Under the pieces are notes generated by a model. It did not search any database and was not told the DNA's origin. It saw only the letters and a program-made list of their open reading frames with translations. This document shows positions 34,609 to 43,247 of a DNA stretch of 64,000 nucleotides, one piece after another (the first letter of the stretch is position 1; every line of letters begins with the position of its first letter). Both the position numbers and the translations under genes were made by a program. Origin of the DNA: Variovorax sp. 54 (lineage in GTDB: Bacteria > Pseudomonadota > Gammaproteobacteria > Burkholderiales > Burkholderiaceae_C); assembly GCF_002754375.1 (NCBI RefSeq), contig NZ_PEFF01000001.1:3737501-3801500 (forward strand), read 5' to 3'.

Positions 34609-36317
34609 GCCAGCACGCCTTCCCAGGCGAGGGCCCGGCGGCGTCCGCGCTCGCGCCGCGATGCGCCGCGCAAGGTAGCGACCAGGTCGTACACATCGGC
34701 CGGCAGGTGCGCACCACGCCACGCGATGTGCTGGTCGGCGCGGCACATCACGAGCCGGTGCGCATAGGCCTTGGGCAGGCTCGCGGTCTCGATGTCGAGC
34801 ACCGTGAGCGGCATGCGGTACGCGGCAGCCGCGCGCTCCAGCGGGCGCACGTCCACGCTGCGGTCGAAGCGCAGCAGCGTGTAGCCCGGGCCGAAGGCGT
34901 CGTACAGCGAGCGCCCGTCGGCCAGCCAGAAATGCGGTGCGCGGCAGCCGGGCACGGTGGAAGGCGTGAACTCGCCCATCGAGTACGGCGGCGCGCGGTG
35001 CTCGCCGTCGGGCACGATGATCGGCGAGCCGGTGTAGAAGTAGCCGAAGTTGAGCCCGCCGCAGCAGAACTGCTGCACGTTGAGCGCATAGGCTTCGCGG
35101 CCGATGTCGGCGCGCAGCGCATCGCCTTCGGGGCCGGGCGCCTCGATGTCGGGCGGCACGGCACGGCGCGCGCGGATCATTTTTTGCGCATGGTCCATCG
35201 CGAACTGCGACACCTGCTCGGTGATCGGCAACCGCTCGGCCTCGTAGGCGTCGAGGATGGCCTCGTCGGCCCAGCCCTGCACGCAGGCGCCCAGCAGCCA
35301 CGAGAGGTTGAGCGCGTCGGCGATGCCGGCATTCATGCCGTAGCCCGCGTAGGGCACCCACAGGTGCGCGGCGTCGCCCGCGAGGAACACGCGGCCCTCG
35401 CGAAAGCGCGTGGCCACGAGGCGCCGGCCGATCCAGTCTTCCTTGCTGATGATGTCGTAGTGAAAGTCGGGGCCCACGCCCAAAATCTCACGGATCGAGG
35501 TGTCGCGGTCGACCGAATCGAACTCGGGCTCTTCGGCGTTCAGGTGGTTGTGCACCAGCCAGGTCTCGTGGCCGTCGATGGCGAACATCGTGCCGCAGCG
35601 GCGCGGGTTCATCGCGTAGTACGACCACGCGGGCTTGCCCGGAATCAGCTCGCGCAGTTGCGGCGCGCGGATGAAGGTCGACTGCACGCGCTGGATGACG
35701 GCCGTGCCTTCGAGCTTGGCGCCGATCTGCTTGCGCACCGGCGAGCTGCCGCCGTCGCAGCCGACCATGTAGCGGCAGCGGATGCTGCGCGTGGCGCCGC
35801 TGTCCATGTCGGTGGCGATGGCGCTCACGCCGTCGGCGTCCTGTGTGAAGCGCTCGAACTGCGTGCGGTTGAGCAGCGTCACGCCCGGCAGCGCGGCCGT
35901 GTGCTTCAGCAGAATCGGCTCGAGGTAGATCTGGTTGATGCGGTGCGGCGGCTCCGGCGTGGGCCACCACGCATCGGGGCCCTCGGTCTCGGTGTAGCGG
36001 TCGCGCCGGCACGGAATCGGAATGCGCGTGAGCTCGGTGCCCGTCACCGAGGTGCGAAACACCACGTCGTTCGGATGATCGGCCGGCAGCCCCGCATCGC
36101 GCAGCTGCTGCGCCACGCCCAGGCGGCGGAACTGCTCCATGGTGCGCGAGGCCACGTGGTTGCACTTCACGTTCGGCGGCTCGGCAAAGCGGCGCGTCTC
36201 GCACAGGATCACGCGCACGCCGCGCGAGGCCAGGTCCATTGCCAGCGTGAGGCCCACGGGGCCGGCGCCGACGATCAGCACGTCGGCTTGCATCGGGGTG
36301 TCGGCGGTCTTCGTCAT
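34605..36317 (-). CDS. FAD-dependent aromatic monooxygenase (PheA/TfdB/MhpA-like)
   Basis: A 570-residue class A flavin monooxygenase that would hydroxylate a phenolic or hydroxy-aromatic acid with NADPH and oxygen. N-terminal FAD site VLIVGAGPVGLTLAMDLASRG, the middle CDGGSSPVRKQIG, and GDAAHLWVPYAGYGMNAGIADALNL (second FAD motif) are present; the C-terminal part is the thioredoxin-like extension of phenol hydroxylases. A Bug receptor lies 25 bases upstream on the same strand, and a divergent LysR beyond it, so this is a small catabolic operon. The substrate cannot be told. Confidence 0.9.
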   Translation of the reverse strand: MTKTADTPMQADVLIVGAGPVGLTLAMDLASRGVRVILCETRRFAEPPNVKCNHVASRTMEQFRRLGVAQQLRDAGLPADHPNDVVFRTSVTGTELTRIPIPCRRDRYTETEGPDAWWPTPEPPHRINQIYLEPILLKHTAALPGVTLLNRTQFERFTQDADGVSAIATDMDSGATRSIRCRYMVGCDGGSSPVRKQIGAKLEGTAVIQRVQSTFIRAPQLRELIPGKPAWSYYAMNPRRCGTMFAIDGHETWLVHNHLNAEEPEFDSVDRDTSIREILGVGPDFHYDIISKEDWIGRRLVATRFREGRVFLAGDAAHLWVPYAGYGMNAGIADALNLSWLLGACVQGWADEAILDAYEAERLPITEQVSQFAMDHAQKMIRARRAVPPDIEAPGPEGDALRADIGREAYALNVQQFCCGGLNFGYFYTGSPIIVPDGEHRAPPYSMGEFTPSTVPGCRAPHFWLADGRSLYDAFGPGYTLLRFDRSVDVRPLERAAAAYRMPLTVLDIETASLPKAYAHRLVMCRADQHIAWRGAHLPADVYDLVATLRGASRRERGRRRALAWEGVLA

Positions 36318-36342
36318 ATCTCTCTGTTGGCTTGTCTGTCGT

Positions 36343-37362
36343 TCAGTCGAGCTTGATGTGGGCGTCCTGGATCACCTGGGCCCACTTCTTCGTCTCGGCG
36401 CGGATGTAGCTGTCGAAGGACTCGACCGAGCCCGGCGCGGGCTCCACGCCGAGCGCGCGCATGGCGGTCTTCACCTGCTCGTCGCCGAGCGCGGCATTGA
36501 GCTCGGCATTGAGCCGCGCCACCACCGGCGCGGGCGTGCCGGCCGGCGCGACCACGCCGAACCAGCCGGTCGAGTCGTAGCCCGGCAGGCCGGCCTCGGC
36601 CACCGTCGGCACCTCGGGCAGCATCGGCAGGCGCTGCGGGCTGGTCACGGCAAAGGCGATCAGCTTGCCCGCGCGGATCTGCTGCAGCGACGAGGGCAGG
36701 TCGACCACCGCGAGCGGAATCTGCCCGCCGAGCACATCGAGCGCCGCCGGGCCCGAGCCGCGGTAGGGCACCTCGACCAGCCGCGTGCCCGCCATCTGGT
36801 TGAACAGCGCCGCCGACAGGTGCATGGCCGTGCCGTTGCCGCCGTGGCCGATCGACAGCGTGGCCGGCTTCGCCTTGGCCAGCGCAATGAGTTCGCGCTG
36901 CGTCTTCGCGGCCACCGAGGGATGGCCGACCAGCACGAAGGGAATGGCCGCCAGCATGCCCACCGGCTTCAGGTCTTTCTGCGGATCGAAGGGCATCTGC
37001 GGGTACAGGCTCACGTTGGCCGCCAGCGCGCCCGCGGCGCCCACGCCCAGCGTGTAGCCGTCGCCCGGCGCCTTGGCGACCAGTGTGAGCCCCACGTTGC
37101 CGCCCGCGCCGGGGCGGTTGTCGACCACCACCTGCTGGCCCAGCTTCTCGTTCAGGCGCGGCACCAGCATGCGCACCACGCCGTCGGCGCTGCCGCCGGG
37201 CGGGAAAGTCACGACCATGCGGATCGGTTTGGTGGGGAAGTCGCCCGCGGGGGCTTGTGCGAGGGCCGGGCCGACCAGCAGCAGCGAACCCGCCGCGCCC
37301 CACAGCAATCGCCTGCGTCGCTCACGAAACGCGCGCATGCCGCGGGCGATGGGTGCTGTCAT
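36343..37362 (-). CDS. Bug-family (TctC) periplasmic solute-binding protein
   Basis: A 339-residue receptor with an Arg-rich signal start (RERRRRLLWGAAGSLLLVGPALAQ) and the family motifs [29 protein letters not shown] and VPYRGSGPAALDVLGGQIPLAVVDLP. It is the first gene of the unit that continues into the FAD monooxygenase, so it probably binds that enzyme's aromatic or dicarboxylic substrate. The divergent LysR starts 99 bases away. Confidence 0.9.
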   Translation of the reverse strand: MTAPIARGMRAFRERRRRLLWGAAGSLLLVGPALAQAPAGDFPTKPIRMVVTFPPGGSADGVVRMLVPRLNEKLGQQVVVDNRPGAGGNVGLTLVAKAPGDGYTLGVGAAGALAANVSLYPQMPFDPQKDLKPVGMLAAIPFVLVGHPSVAAKTQRELIALAKAKPATLSIGHGGNGTAMHLSAALFNQMAGTRLVEVPYRGSGPAALDVLGGQIPLAVVDLPSSLQQIRAGKLIAFAVTSPQRLPMLPEVPTVAEAGLPGYDSTGWFGVVAPAGTPAPVVARLNAELNAALGDEQVKTAMRALGVEPAPGSVESFDSYIRAETKKWAQVIQDAHIKLD

Positions 37363-37414
37363 TCGGGCCTCTCCTTGAATCCGGTGCTTTGATTGGGGAT
37401 TGAACGATGGCAGG

Positions 37415-37447
37415 ATTCATTCGTAAATCAAGAAATTCCGAATGATT
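37415..37447. promoter_or_regulatory. Interrupted palindrome, probable LysR operator
   Basis: ATTCATTCG (37415-37423) and CGAATGATT (37439-37447) are inverted copies with one mismatch across a 15-base spacer. They lie in the AT-rich gap between the Bug gene and the divergent lysR, just upstream of its start codon. Confidence 0.55.
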
Positions 37448-37461
37448 TTTCAATTTTTCTG

Positions 37462-38361
37462 ATGAATACGAACTTCAGTCCTACGATGCGCCAGCTGCGC
37501 GCGTTCCTCGCGGTCTACCAGCTGCGCAAGCTGGGTGCTGCGGCCACGCGGCTGTTCGTCACGCAGTCGGCCGTGAGCATGCTGATCCGCCAGCTCGAAG
37601 AGGGCCTGGGCACGCGCCTGTTCGACCGCACCACGCGCGCGCTCAAGCCCACGGCCGCAGCTGAACAGATGATTTCCACGGTCGAGCGCGTGCTGCGCGA
37701 TGTCGATTCGCTCTCGGCCGATTTCCGCGAACTCGCCACGCTGGAACGCGGCCGCGTGACCCTGGCCATCACGCCCACGCTGGCAGGGTTTTTATTGCCC
37801 GATGCCCTGCGCGCCTTCGGCGAGCAGCACCCGAAAGTTCGCGTGCTGGTGAACGACTGCGCGCCCGACCAGTTTCTGTCGCGCATCCTCGGCGAGCACG
37901 TCGACTTCGGCATCGGCACGCCCGAGCGGCCCGGCCCCGAGGTCGAGGTGCAGCGCCTCATGCGCGACCACCTCGCCGTGGTGTGCCGCACCGACCATCC
38001 GCTGGCCAAGGCGCGCGTGGTGCGCTGGTCTGACCTGGGGCGCCACCCGGTCATCACCGTGCGCCCCGGCTACGGCGTGCGTCCGCTGATCGACGGCACG
38101 GCGGCAGAGGCCGGCGTGACGCTCGACGTGGTGAACGAGGTGTCGTTCCTGTCCACCGCGCTGTGGATGACGGCGGCGGGCATGGGCGCGTCGATCATGC
38201 CGTCGGCCTTTGCGCGCGCCGAGAAGAACCCGGTGCTCGTGGTCAAGGTGCTCAGCGCGCCGCGCGTGGCGCGCGACATCTCGATCGTCACCAAGCGCGG
38301 CCATTCGCTGTCGGCGGCGGCGCGGGCGTTCATCGAGGCGTTGAAGCAGAGCCTGCAGTAG
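37462..38361 (+). CDS. LysR-family transcriptional regulator
   Basis: A 299-residue LysR-type regulator: helix-turn-helix at MRQLRAFLAVYQLRKLGAAATRLFVTQSAVSMLIRQLEE and effector domain after about residue 95. The start at 37462 (MNTNFSP) sits right after a T-rich stretch; an in-frame ATG at 37486 would begin the HTH. It is divergent from the Bug receptor and monooxygenase unit and very likely controls it. Confidence 0.92.
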   Translation: MNTNFSPTMRQLRAFLAVYQLRKLGAAATRLFVTQSAVSMLIRQLEEGLGTRLFDRTTRALKPTAAAEQMISTVERVLRDVDSLSADFRELATLERGRVTLAITPTLAGFLLPDALRAFGEQHPKVRVLVNDCAPDQFLSRILGEHVDFGIGTPERPGPEVEVQRLMRDHLAVVCRTDHPLAKARVVRWSDLGRHPVITVRPGYGVRPLIDGTAAEAGVTLDVVNEVSFLSTALWMTAAGMGASIMPSAFARAEKNPVLVVKVLSAPRVARDISIVTKRGHSLSAAARAFIEALKQSLQ

Positions 38362-38383
38362 CCGTGGGGGCGGCGGTGGCCCG

Positions 38384-39340
38384 TCAGACGAAGTGGTCGA
38401 ACGAGCCGAAGCGCTGTGACACCGGCGCACCGCCCGCATCGACGATGCGCAGGCCCGCGTCGGCCTCGATGCGGCCGATGCGCGTCACGCGCGTGGCGCT
38501 GTTCACTCCGGCCTGCAGGACCGCATCGCGTACCGAGGCCGGCGCAGTGAACACCAGTTCGTAGTCGTCGCCGCCCGAGAGCGCGCAGGTGCGCAGCGCT
38601 TCGGTGGGCAGGCCGGCCGTGTCGACCGCGATCAGCGCGGTGGTTGCATCGGCATCGAGCGTGGCGCCCACGCGGCTCGACGCGAGGATGTGGCCCAGGT
38701 CGCCGATGAGGCCGTCGCTCACGTCCACCGCCGACGTGGCGATGCCGCGCAGCGCCTGGCCCAGTGCCACGCGCGGCGTGGGTTGTTCCATGCGTGTGCG
38801 CGCTTGTGCGAAGGCGTCGGCGGGCAGGCTCAGCGTGCCGCGGAACACCTCGAGTGCCAGCCGCGCATCGCCGAGCGAACCGCTCACCCAGAGGTCGTCG
38901 CCCGCGCGCGCGCGCGAGCGCAGCAGCGCGGCGCCGGCCGGCACTTCGCCGAACACGGTGATGCAGATGTTGAGCGGGCCGCGCGTGGTGTCGCCGCCCA
39001 CCAGCTCGCAGCCGTGCGCGTCGGCCAGCGCGAACAGGCCGCGCGAAAAACCTTCGAGCCAGGGCTCGTCCACGCCGGGCAACGCCAGCGCCAGCGTGAA
39101 GGCCAGCGGCTTCGCGCCGCAGGCGGCCAGGTCGCTGAGGTTCACAGCCAGCGCCTTGTGGCCGAGCCGGGCCGGCTCCACCGTGGACAGAAAGTGCCGC
39201 CCCTCCACCAGCATGTCGGAGGACACGGCGAGCTGCATGCCCGCGGCCGGCGCGAGCAAGGCGCAGTCGTCGCCCACGCCCAGCGGCGAGCGCGTGGCGG
39301 GACGTTTGAAATAGCGTGTGATCAGGTCGAATTCACCCAT
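38384..39340 (-). CDS. thiL: Thiamine-monophosphate kinase
   Basis: A 318-residue ThiL that makes thiamine diphosphate, the active cofactor, from thiamine monophosphate. The N-terminal GEFDLITRYFKRP and GVGDDCALLAP, then SSDMLVEGRHF, LSDLAACGAKPLAFTLALALP, and the C-terminal TSAVDVSDGLIGDLGHILASS and SGGDDYELVFT are diagnostic. Length is normal. The start at 39340 is confirmed by the MGEFDLI opening; the longer frame beyond it is not coding. It ends 22 bases from the convergent lysR. No TPP riboswitch is seen upstream. Confidence 0.96.
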   Translation of the reverse strand: MGEFDLITRYFKRPATRSPLGVGDDCALLAPAAGMQLAVSSDMLVEGRHFLSTVEPARLGHKALAVNLSDLAACGAKPLAFTLALALPGVDEPWLEGFSRGLFALADAHGCELVGGDTTRGPLNICITVFGEVPAGAALLRSRARAGDDLWVSGSLGDARLALEVFRGTLSLPADAFAQARTRMEQPTPRVALGQALRGIATSAVDVSDGLIGDLGHILASSRVGATLDADATTALIAVDTAGLPTEALRTCALSGGDDYELVFTAPASVRDAVLQAGVNSATRVTRIGRIEADAGLRIVDAGGAPVSQRFGSFDHFV

Positions 39341-39479
39341 GGGTGCGAGAGCATAACGACCTCGCGCGAGGCCGCCCTGGCCGGGCCCTCCGGACCTGGG
39401 GGGGGGCTGACACTGGAAGCATTTTGTAATACCGTGCTGCAAGCGGATACATCGAAAGTCCAACCAGGAGGAGGTCGCC

Positions 39480-40619
39480 ATGACAGCCATCGTGCAGGGA
39501 GGCGTGTCCGCTGAGGCAGACACCGACCGGATCGTGGCCCTGCTGTACGACGGGATCACCTGTCCCGGCGACTGGTACGACGCCCTCGATGCCATGCGCG
39601 AAACCCTCGGCGCCGCCTGCTTCCACACGCTCACGGTGCGGCGCGCCGACTTCTCGGTGGTGGGCATGGGGCTCGCCAACCTGGAGAGCCCGCCCGACAA
39701 GGTGCGCGAGTACGAGCAGCACCTGGCCCGCGACGACATCCGCATGCAGATGCCGGTGAAGGCCCCGCTGGGCACGCCGGTGGCCGACCACACCTACTTC
39801 GGCGCGCGCGCCCTGTCGCACAGCCCGATCTATGTCGATTGGCTCGCGCCGCTCGGCCTGCGCCACACGCTGGCCATGGGGCTGCGCACCGACGACGACA
39901 CGCGCGAAGTGCTTGGCTTCATCCGCCCCCGGGCCGAGGCGCCCTACGGCCCCGAGAGTGAGGCCTTCTGCCGGCGCCTGTCGCCGCACCTCGTGCGTGC
40001 CAGCGAACTGCGTGCCCGCATGGCGCAGCTGGGCGAGCACGCGGCCACCGGCCTGTCGGCGCTCGACGCGCTGCCGCAGGGCATTGCCGTGCTCGACGAG
40101 GCCTGCCGCATCGACCACCTGAACGCCCGCGCGACGGCCTGTGCGGGCCAGGGCGGCCTGTTCGACAGCGCGCAGGGGCGGCTGCGGCTCGCGTCGTCCG
40201 CACTGCGGTCGGCCTTTGAACAGCGGGTGCGCGAGGCCTGCGCCCCGGCCGGCGGCGCGCGCGCCGGCGTGCTGCACCTGCCTGTGGCCGGCGGCGTGGT
40301 CCGCGTCACGGTGCTGCCGCTGAAGCCTTCGCACCCGCTGGCCGTGCTGCGCCAGCGCCATCGCGCGCTCGTGGTCTTCGCCCATCCGGCCGAGGCCGTC
40401 GCCACCGACCCGCGGCAGATGGAAAGCCTGCTCGGCCTGAGCCCGACCGAGGCGCGGCTCGCGCTGCTCATCGCGAGCGGCAAGACCGTCAAGGACTTCG
40501 CCGCCGCGCAGCATTGCTCCGAGCACACGGCGCGCAGCCACCTGCGCAACGTGATGCGCAAGACCGACTGCCACCGGCAGGCCGAGCTGGTGCTGCTGGT
40601 GCAGTCGCTGCGGGACTGA
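39480..40619 (+). CDS. LuxR-type helix-turn-helix transcriptional regulator
   Basis: A 379-residue regulator. The C-terminal LuxR/GerE helix-turn-helix is clear (about residues 318-375: LSPTEARLALLIASGKTVKDFAAAQHCSEHTARSHL, in two parts). The first 300 residues resemble no domain I can name; a PAS-like or GAF-like fold would be usual. The gap before it (39341-39479), shared with the divergent thiL, contains an AT-rich stretch. A GDSL hydrolase gene follows 87 bases downstream and may be its target. Confidence 0.85.
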   Translation: MTAIVQGGVSAEADTDRIVALLYDGITCPGDWYDALDAMRETLGAACFHTLTVRRADFSVVGMGLANLESPPDKVREYEQHLARDDIRMQMPVKAPLGTPVADHTYFGARALSHSPIYVDWLAPLGLRHTLAMGLRTDDDTREVLGFIRPRAEAPYGPESEAFCRRLSPHLVRASELRARMAQLGEHAATGLSALDALPQGIAVLDEACRIDHLNARATACAGQGGLFDSAQGRLRLASSALRSAFEQRVREACAPAGGARAGVLHLPVAGGVVRVTVLPLKPSHPLAVLRQRHRALVVFAHPAEAVATDPRQMESLLGLSPTEARLALLIASGKTVKDFAAAQHCSEHTARSHLRNVMRKTDCHRQAELVLLVQSLRD

Positions 40620-40706
40620 GAAAGGTTCTACCGCGAACGGGGGATGGCGCCGCGCGGCGCTTGCGAGAACCATGGCGCCCGATACAACGACAACGAGGAG
40701 TTCGCC

Positions 40707-41492
40707 ATGGCTGTCTACTGGGACGAAACCAAGATGCAGATGGGCCCGCACGGCACCGCCACGATCCTCGCGTTCGGCGATTCGTGGTTCTGGTACCCGC
40801 TGCCGGGCGGCTGCCTGCTGAACTACCTGGGCGACGTGGTCGGCGCGCGCGGCCACGTGATCCTGGCCAAGGGCATGAACGGCGCGGAAACGCACGACTA
40901 CGTCGACGGCAAGTACCGCAACGCCGTGCGCGAGTCATTGCGCCTGTACGGGCCGACGCTGTCGGCGGTGTTCATCAGCGGCGGCGGCAACGACTTTGCG
41001 GGCTTCAATGACCTGCGCCCGTTGCTCAAGACCGAATGCTCGGCCGAGACGCAGGCTTCGCAGTGCTTTCGCAACGGCACGGGTGGCTTCGACCAGTTCC
41101 TTGTCGACATGGACGAGCAGTACCGCGCGCTCATCGGCCTCATCTACACCCGCACCAGCGTCGACTGCCACATCGTCATGCACAGCTACGACTACGCCCC
41201 GCCCACCGGCGAGGCGCTGTTCGGCCGCGAAGGCTGGTTGCGCCCGGCACTGGTCGACGCGGGCGTGGCGCCCGAGCTGTTCAAGCCCTGCGTCGATCAC
41301 CTGATCGACGGCTTCCACGGCATGCTGCAGAACATCGCCGCGGGCGACCCGCAGCATCTGCACGTGGTGGACAGCCGGGGCACGCTGGGCCCGACCGACT
41401 GGGCCAACGAGCTGCACCCCAACGGCCGCGGCTTCAAGAAGATCGCCGTGGAGCGCTGGAAGCCCGTGCTGCAGCCATTGAGCCTGGCCTGA
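40707..41492 (+). CDS. SGNH/GDSL-family hydrolase
   Basis: A 261-residue hydrolase with the SGNH blocks: block I ILAFGDSWFWYPLPGG with the nucleophilic Ser, block III AVFISGGGNDFAGF with the Asn, and block V NELHPNGRGFKKIA with the catalytic His. There is no signal peptide, so it acts in the cytoplasm. Several cysteines (four) are present. The ribosome site GAGGAG precedes ATG 40707. Substrates of this family range from lipids to acetylated sugars; none can be chosen here. Confidence 0.85.
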   Translation: MAVYWDETKMQMGPHGTATILAFGDSWFWYPLPGGCLLNYLGDVVGARGHVILAKGMNGAETHDYVDGKYRNAVRESLRLYGPTLSAVFISGGGNDFAGFNDLRPLLKTECSAETQASQCFRNGTGGFDQFLVDMDEQYRALIGLIYTRTSVDCHIVMHSYDYAPPTGEALFGREGWLRPALVDAGVAPELFKPCVDHLIDGFHGMLQNIAAGDPQHLHVVDSRGTLGPTDWANELHPNGRGFKKIAVERWKPVLQPLSLA

Positions 41493-41510
41493 CCCGACCT
41501 CCTGCGAGGT

Positions 41511-42140
41511 TCAGACGCCGCGCGCGCGGCGGTTGGACATGACCACGTTGTCTTTCTCGATCGCCGCGCTGGCCTTCAGCGCAGCAACCCACGCGTCGGT
41601 CGTCGTTACGGCCGCGAAGTTGCTGTGGAACACGACGCTGAAGACGCGGTGGATCTCTTCGGCGCTCACGCGGCCGGCCGCATTCTCGTAAGGCAGCGCG
41701 CCGGTGGCGTCCGACAGGAACTCCACGTTCAGCCCGCGGTGCATGGCTTCGAACACGGTGGACGCGTCGCAGTTCTGCGTCATGTAGCCGGTCACGCTCA
41801 GCGTGTCGATCTCGTGGCGCGCGAGCCAGTCGGCGAAGTCGGTGCAGGTGAAGACGCTCGGGAAGGCCTTGGTGACCAGGTGGTCGCGCGGGCGCTTGGC
41901 GATCTCGGGGTGCAGCTGGCCGTAGAAGTTGTCGGCCTGGAAGACCGGCGCGCCCTTCGGGGCGTGGTGCTGCACCACCACCACCGGCACACCGGCCGCA
42001 CGGGCCGCGTCCATGGCCTGCGCGATCTTCGGCAGCGAGCGCTCGACCGGCGGGTATTCGATCGGCAGGCCGCCGCCTTCGAAGTATTCGTTCTGCACGT
42101 CGATGACGACAAGGGCGCGGCGCGGTGCGGATTGGCTCAT
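41511..42140 (-). CDS. Isochorismatase-family cysteine hydrolase
   Basis: A 209-residue hydrolase of the isochorismatase superfamily. The triad is visible: Asp14 in VVIDVQNEYF, the Lys of LVTKAFPSVF and the Cys of TGYMTQNCDASTVFEAMHRG. Known members hydrolyse nicotinamide, N-carbamoylsarcosine, ureas or isochorismate. AAGGAGAG precedes ATG 42140. It is divergent from an AraC/GlxA-type regulator, a pairing often seen when the regulator controls the hydrolase. Confidence 0.9.
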   Translation of the reverse strand: MSQSAPRRALVVIDVQNEYFEGGGLPIEYPPVERSLPKIAQAMDAARAAGVPVVVVQHHAPKGAPVFQADNFYGQLHPEIAKRPRDHLVTKAFPSVFTCTDFADWLARHEIDTLSVTGYMTQNCDASTVFEAMHRGLNVEFLSDATGALPYENAAGRVSAEEIHRVFSVVFHSNFAAVTTTDAWVAALKASAAIEKDNVVMSNRRARGV

Positions 42141-42174
42141 GGGGTCTCTCCTTCGGTGGTGGTTGTTGTGTCTG

Positions 42175-42231
42175 GAATGGCTTGATTCTTCATGCACGGC
42201 AGGTTTTGCGACAGTGGCCCGAAAGCCATTC
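42175..42231. promoter_or_regulatory. Inverted repeat between isochorismatase and AraC genes
   Basis: GAATGGCTT (42175-42183) and AAGCCATTC (42223-42231) are perfect inverted 9-mers, 39 bases apart, in the 108-base divergent gap. They could be paired regulator sites or a large stem. Confidence 0.4.
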
Positions 42232-42248
42232 ATCGATAAGATCGGGCC

Positions 42249-43238
42249 ATGCGCTCATCTGCCGCCAAAACCATCGCCGAGACCATTGCCGTGGTCGCCT
42301 TCGACGGCATCAGCCCCTTCCACCTCTCCGTGCCCTGCATGGTGTTCGGCGAAGACCGCACCGACACCGGCGCGCCGCGCTTTCGCGTGCAGGTCTGCGC
42401 GCCCGAGCCCGGGCCGCTCGCCACCAACGCGGGCTTCACGCTCGTGGTGCCGCAAGGTCTGGAGGCGATCCGCCGCGCGCAGATCGTGGTGGTGCCGTCA
42501 TGGCGCGACGACGGCCGGCCCGCGCCGCCCGCATTGATCCGTGCGCTGCAGGCGGCGCACCGGCGCGGCGCCACCGTGGTCGGGCTGTGCCTGGGCGCCT
42601 TCGTGCTGGCCGAGGCCGGCCTGCTCGACGGGCGGCCCGCCACCACGCACTGGCACCTGGCCGCGGCGTTCGCCAAGCAATATCCGCAGGTCGTGCTGCA
42701 GCCCGAGGTGCTGTACGTGGACGACGGCAACGTGCTCACCTCGGCGGGCACGGCCGCGGGCATCGACTGCTGCCTGCACCTGCTGCGCGTGCGCTACGGC
42801 GCCGACACCGCGAACCGCGCCGCGCGTCGCATGGTCGTCGCGCCGCACCGGCAGGGCGGTCAGGCGCAGTACATCCAGCAGCCCATGCCGGCGGCGGCCG
42901 AACGCGACCGGCTCACGCCGCTGCTCGAATGGCTGGGGCGGCATCTGCAGACGCCGCACGAACTCGACGAGCTCGCCAATCGCGCGCTCATGAGCCGGCG
43001 CACCTTCACGCGGCGCTTTCGCGAATCGACGGGCACGACGGTCGGCCAGTGGCTGCAGAACCAGCGGCTGGCGCTGGCGCAACGGTTGCTCGAAACGACC
43101 GACCGCTCCGTGGAGCGCGTGGCGGCCGATGCGGGTTTCGGCTCGGCCGTGCTGCTGCGCAAGCACTTCGCCACGGCGTTCAAGGTGTCGCCGACGGCGT
43201 ACCGACGGCAGTTCTCGCAGGAGGCGGTGACGGCCTGA
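42249..43238 (+). CDS. GlxA-type AraC-family transcriptional regulator
   Basis: A 329-residue regulator with an N-terminal DJ-1/PfpI-like (class I glutamine amidotransferase fold) domain and a C-terminal AraC helix-turn-helix pair (LANRALMSRRTFTRRFRESTGTTVGQWLQ, then RVAADAGFGSAVLLRKHFATAFKVSPTAYRRQF in part). The Cys of VVGLCLGAFVLAEAGLLDG is the nucleophile-elbow position, though GlxA proteins are usually not enzymes. It is divergent from the isochorismatase gene and probably controls it. The gene after it is convergent, ten bases away. Confidence 0.9.
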   Translation: MRSSAAKTIAETIAVVAFDGISPFHLSVPCMVFGEDRTDTGAPRFRVQVCAPEPGPLATNAGFTLVVPQGLEAIRRAQIVVVPSWRDDGRPAPPALIRALQAAHRRGATVVGLCLGAFVLAEAGLLDGRPATTHWHLAAAFAKQYPQVVLQPEVLYVDDGNVLTSAGTAAGIDCCLHLLRVRYGADTANRAARRMVVAPHRQGGQAQYIQQPMPAAAERDRLTPLLEWLGRHLQTPHELDELANRALMSRRTFTRRFRESTGTTVGQWLQNQRLALAQRLLETTDRSVERVAADAGFGSAVLLRKHFATAFKVSPTAYRRQFSQEAVTA

Positions 43239-43247
43239 ACGACTGAC

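Noticed and set aside
32425..35361. Open frame of 978 codons whose end is pgpA
   Set aside because: Only the last 184 residues (from about 32979) match PgpA. The upstream part is antisense to the MFS and monooxygenase region and is not a fusion.
33204..36356. Open frame of 1050 codons on the plus strand
   Set aside because: It crosses the MFS gene and the antisense of the monooxygenase gene; composition is the biased Arg/Ala/Gly of shadow frames.
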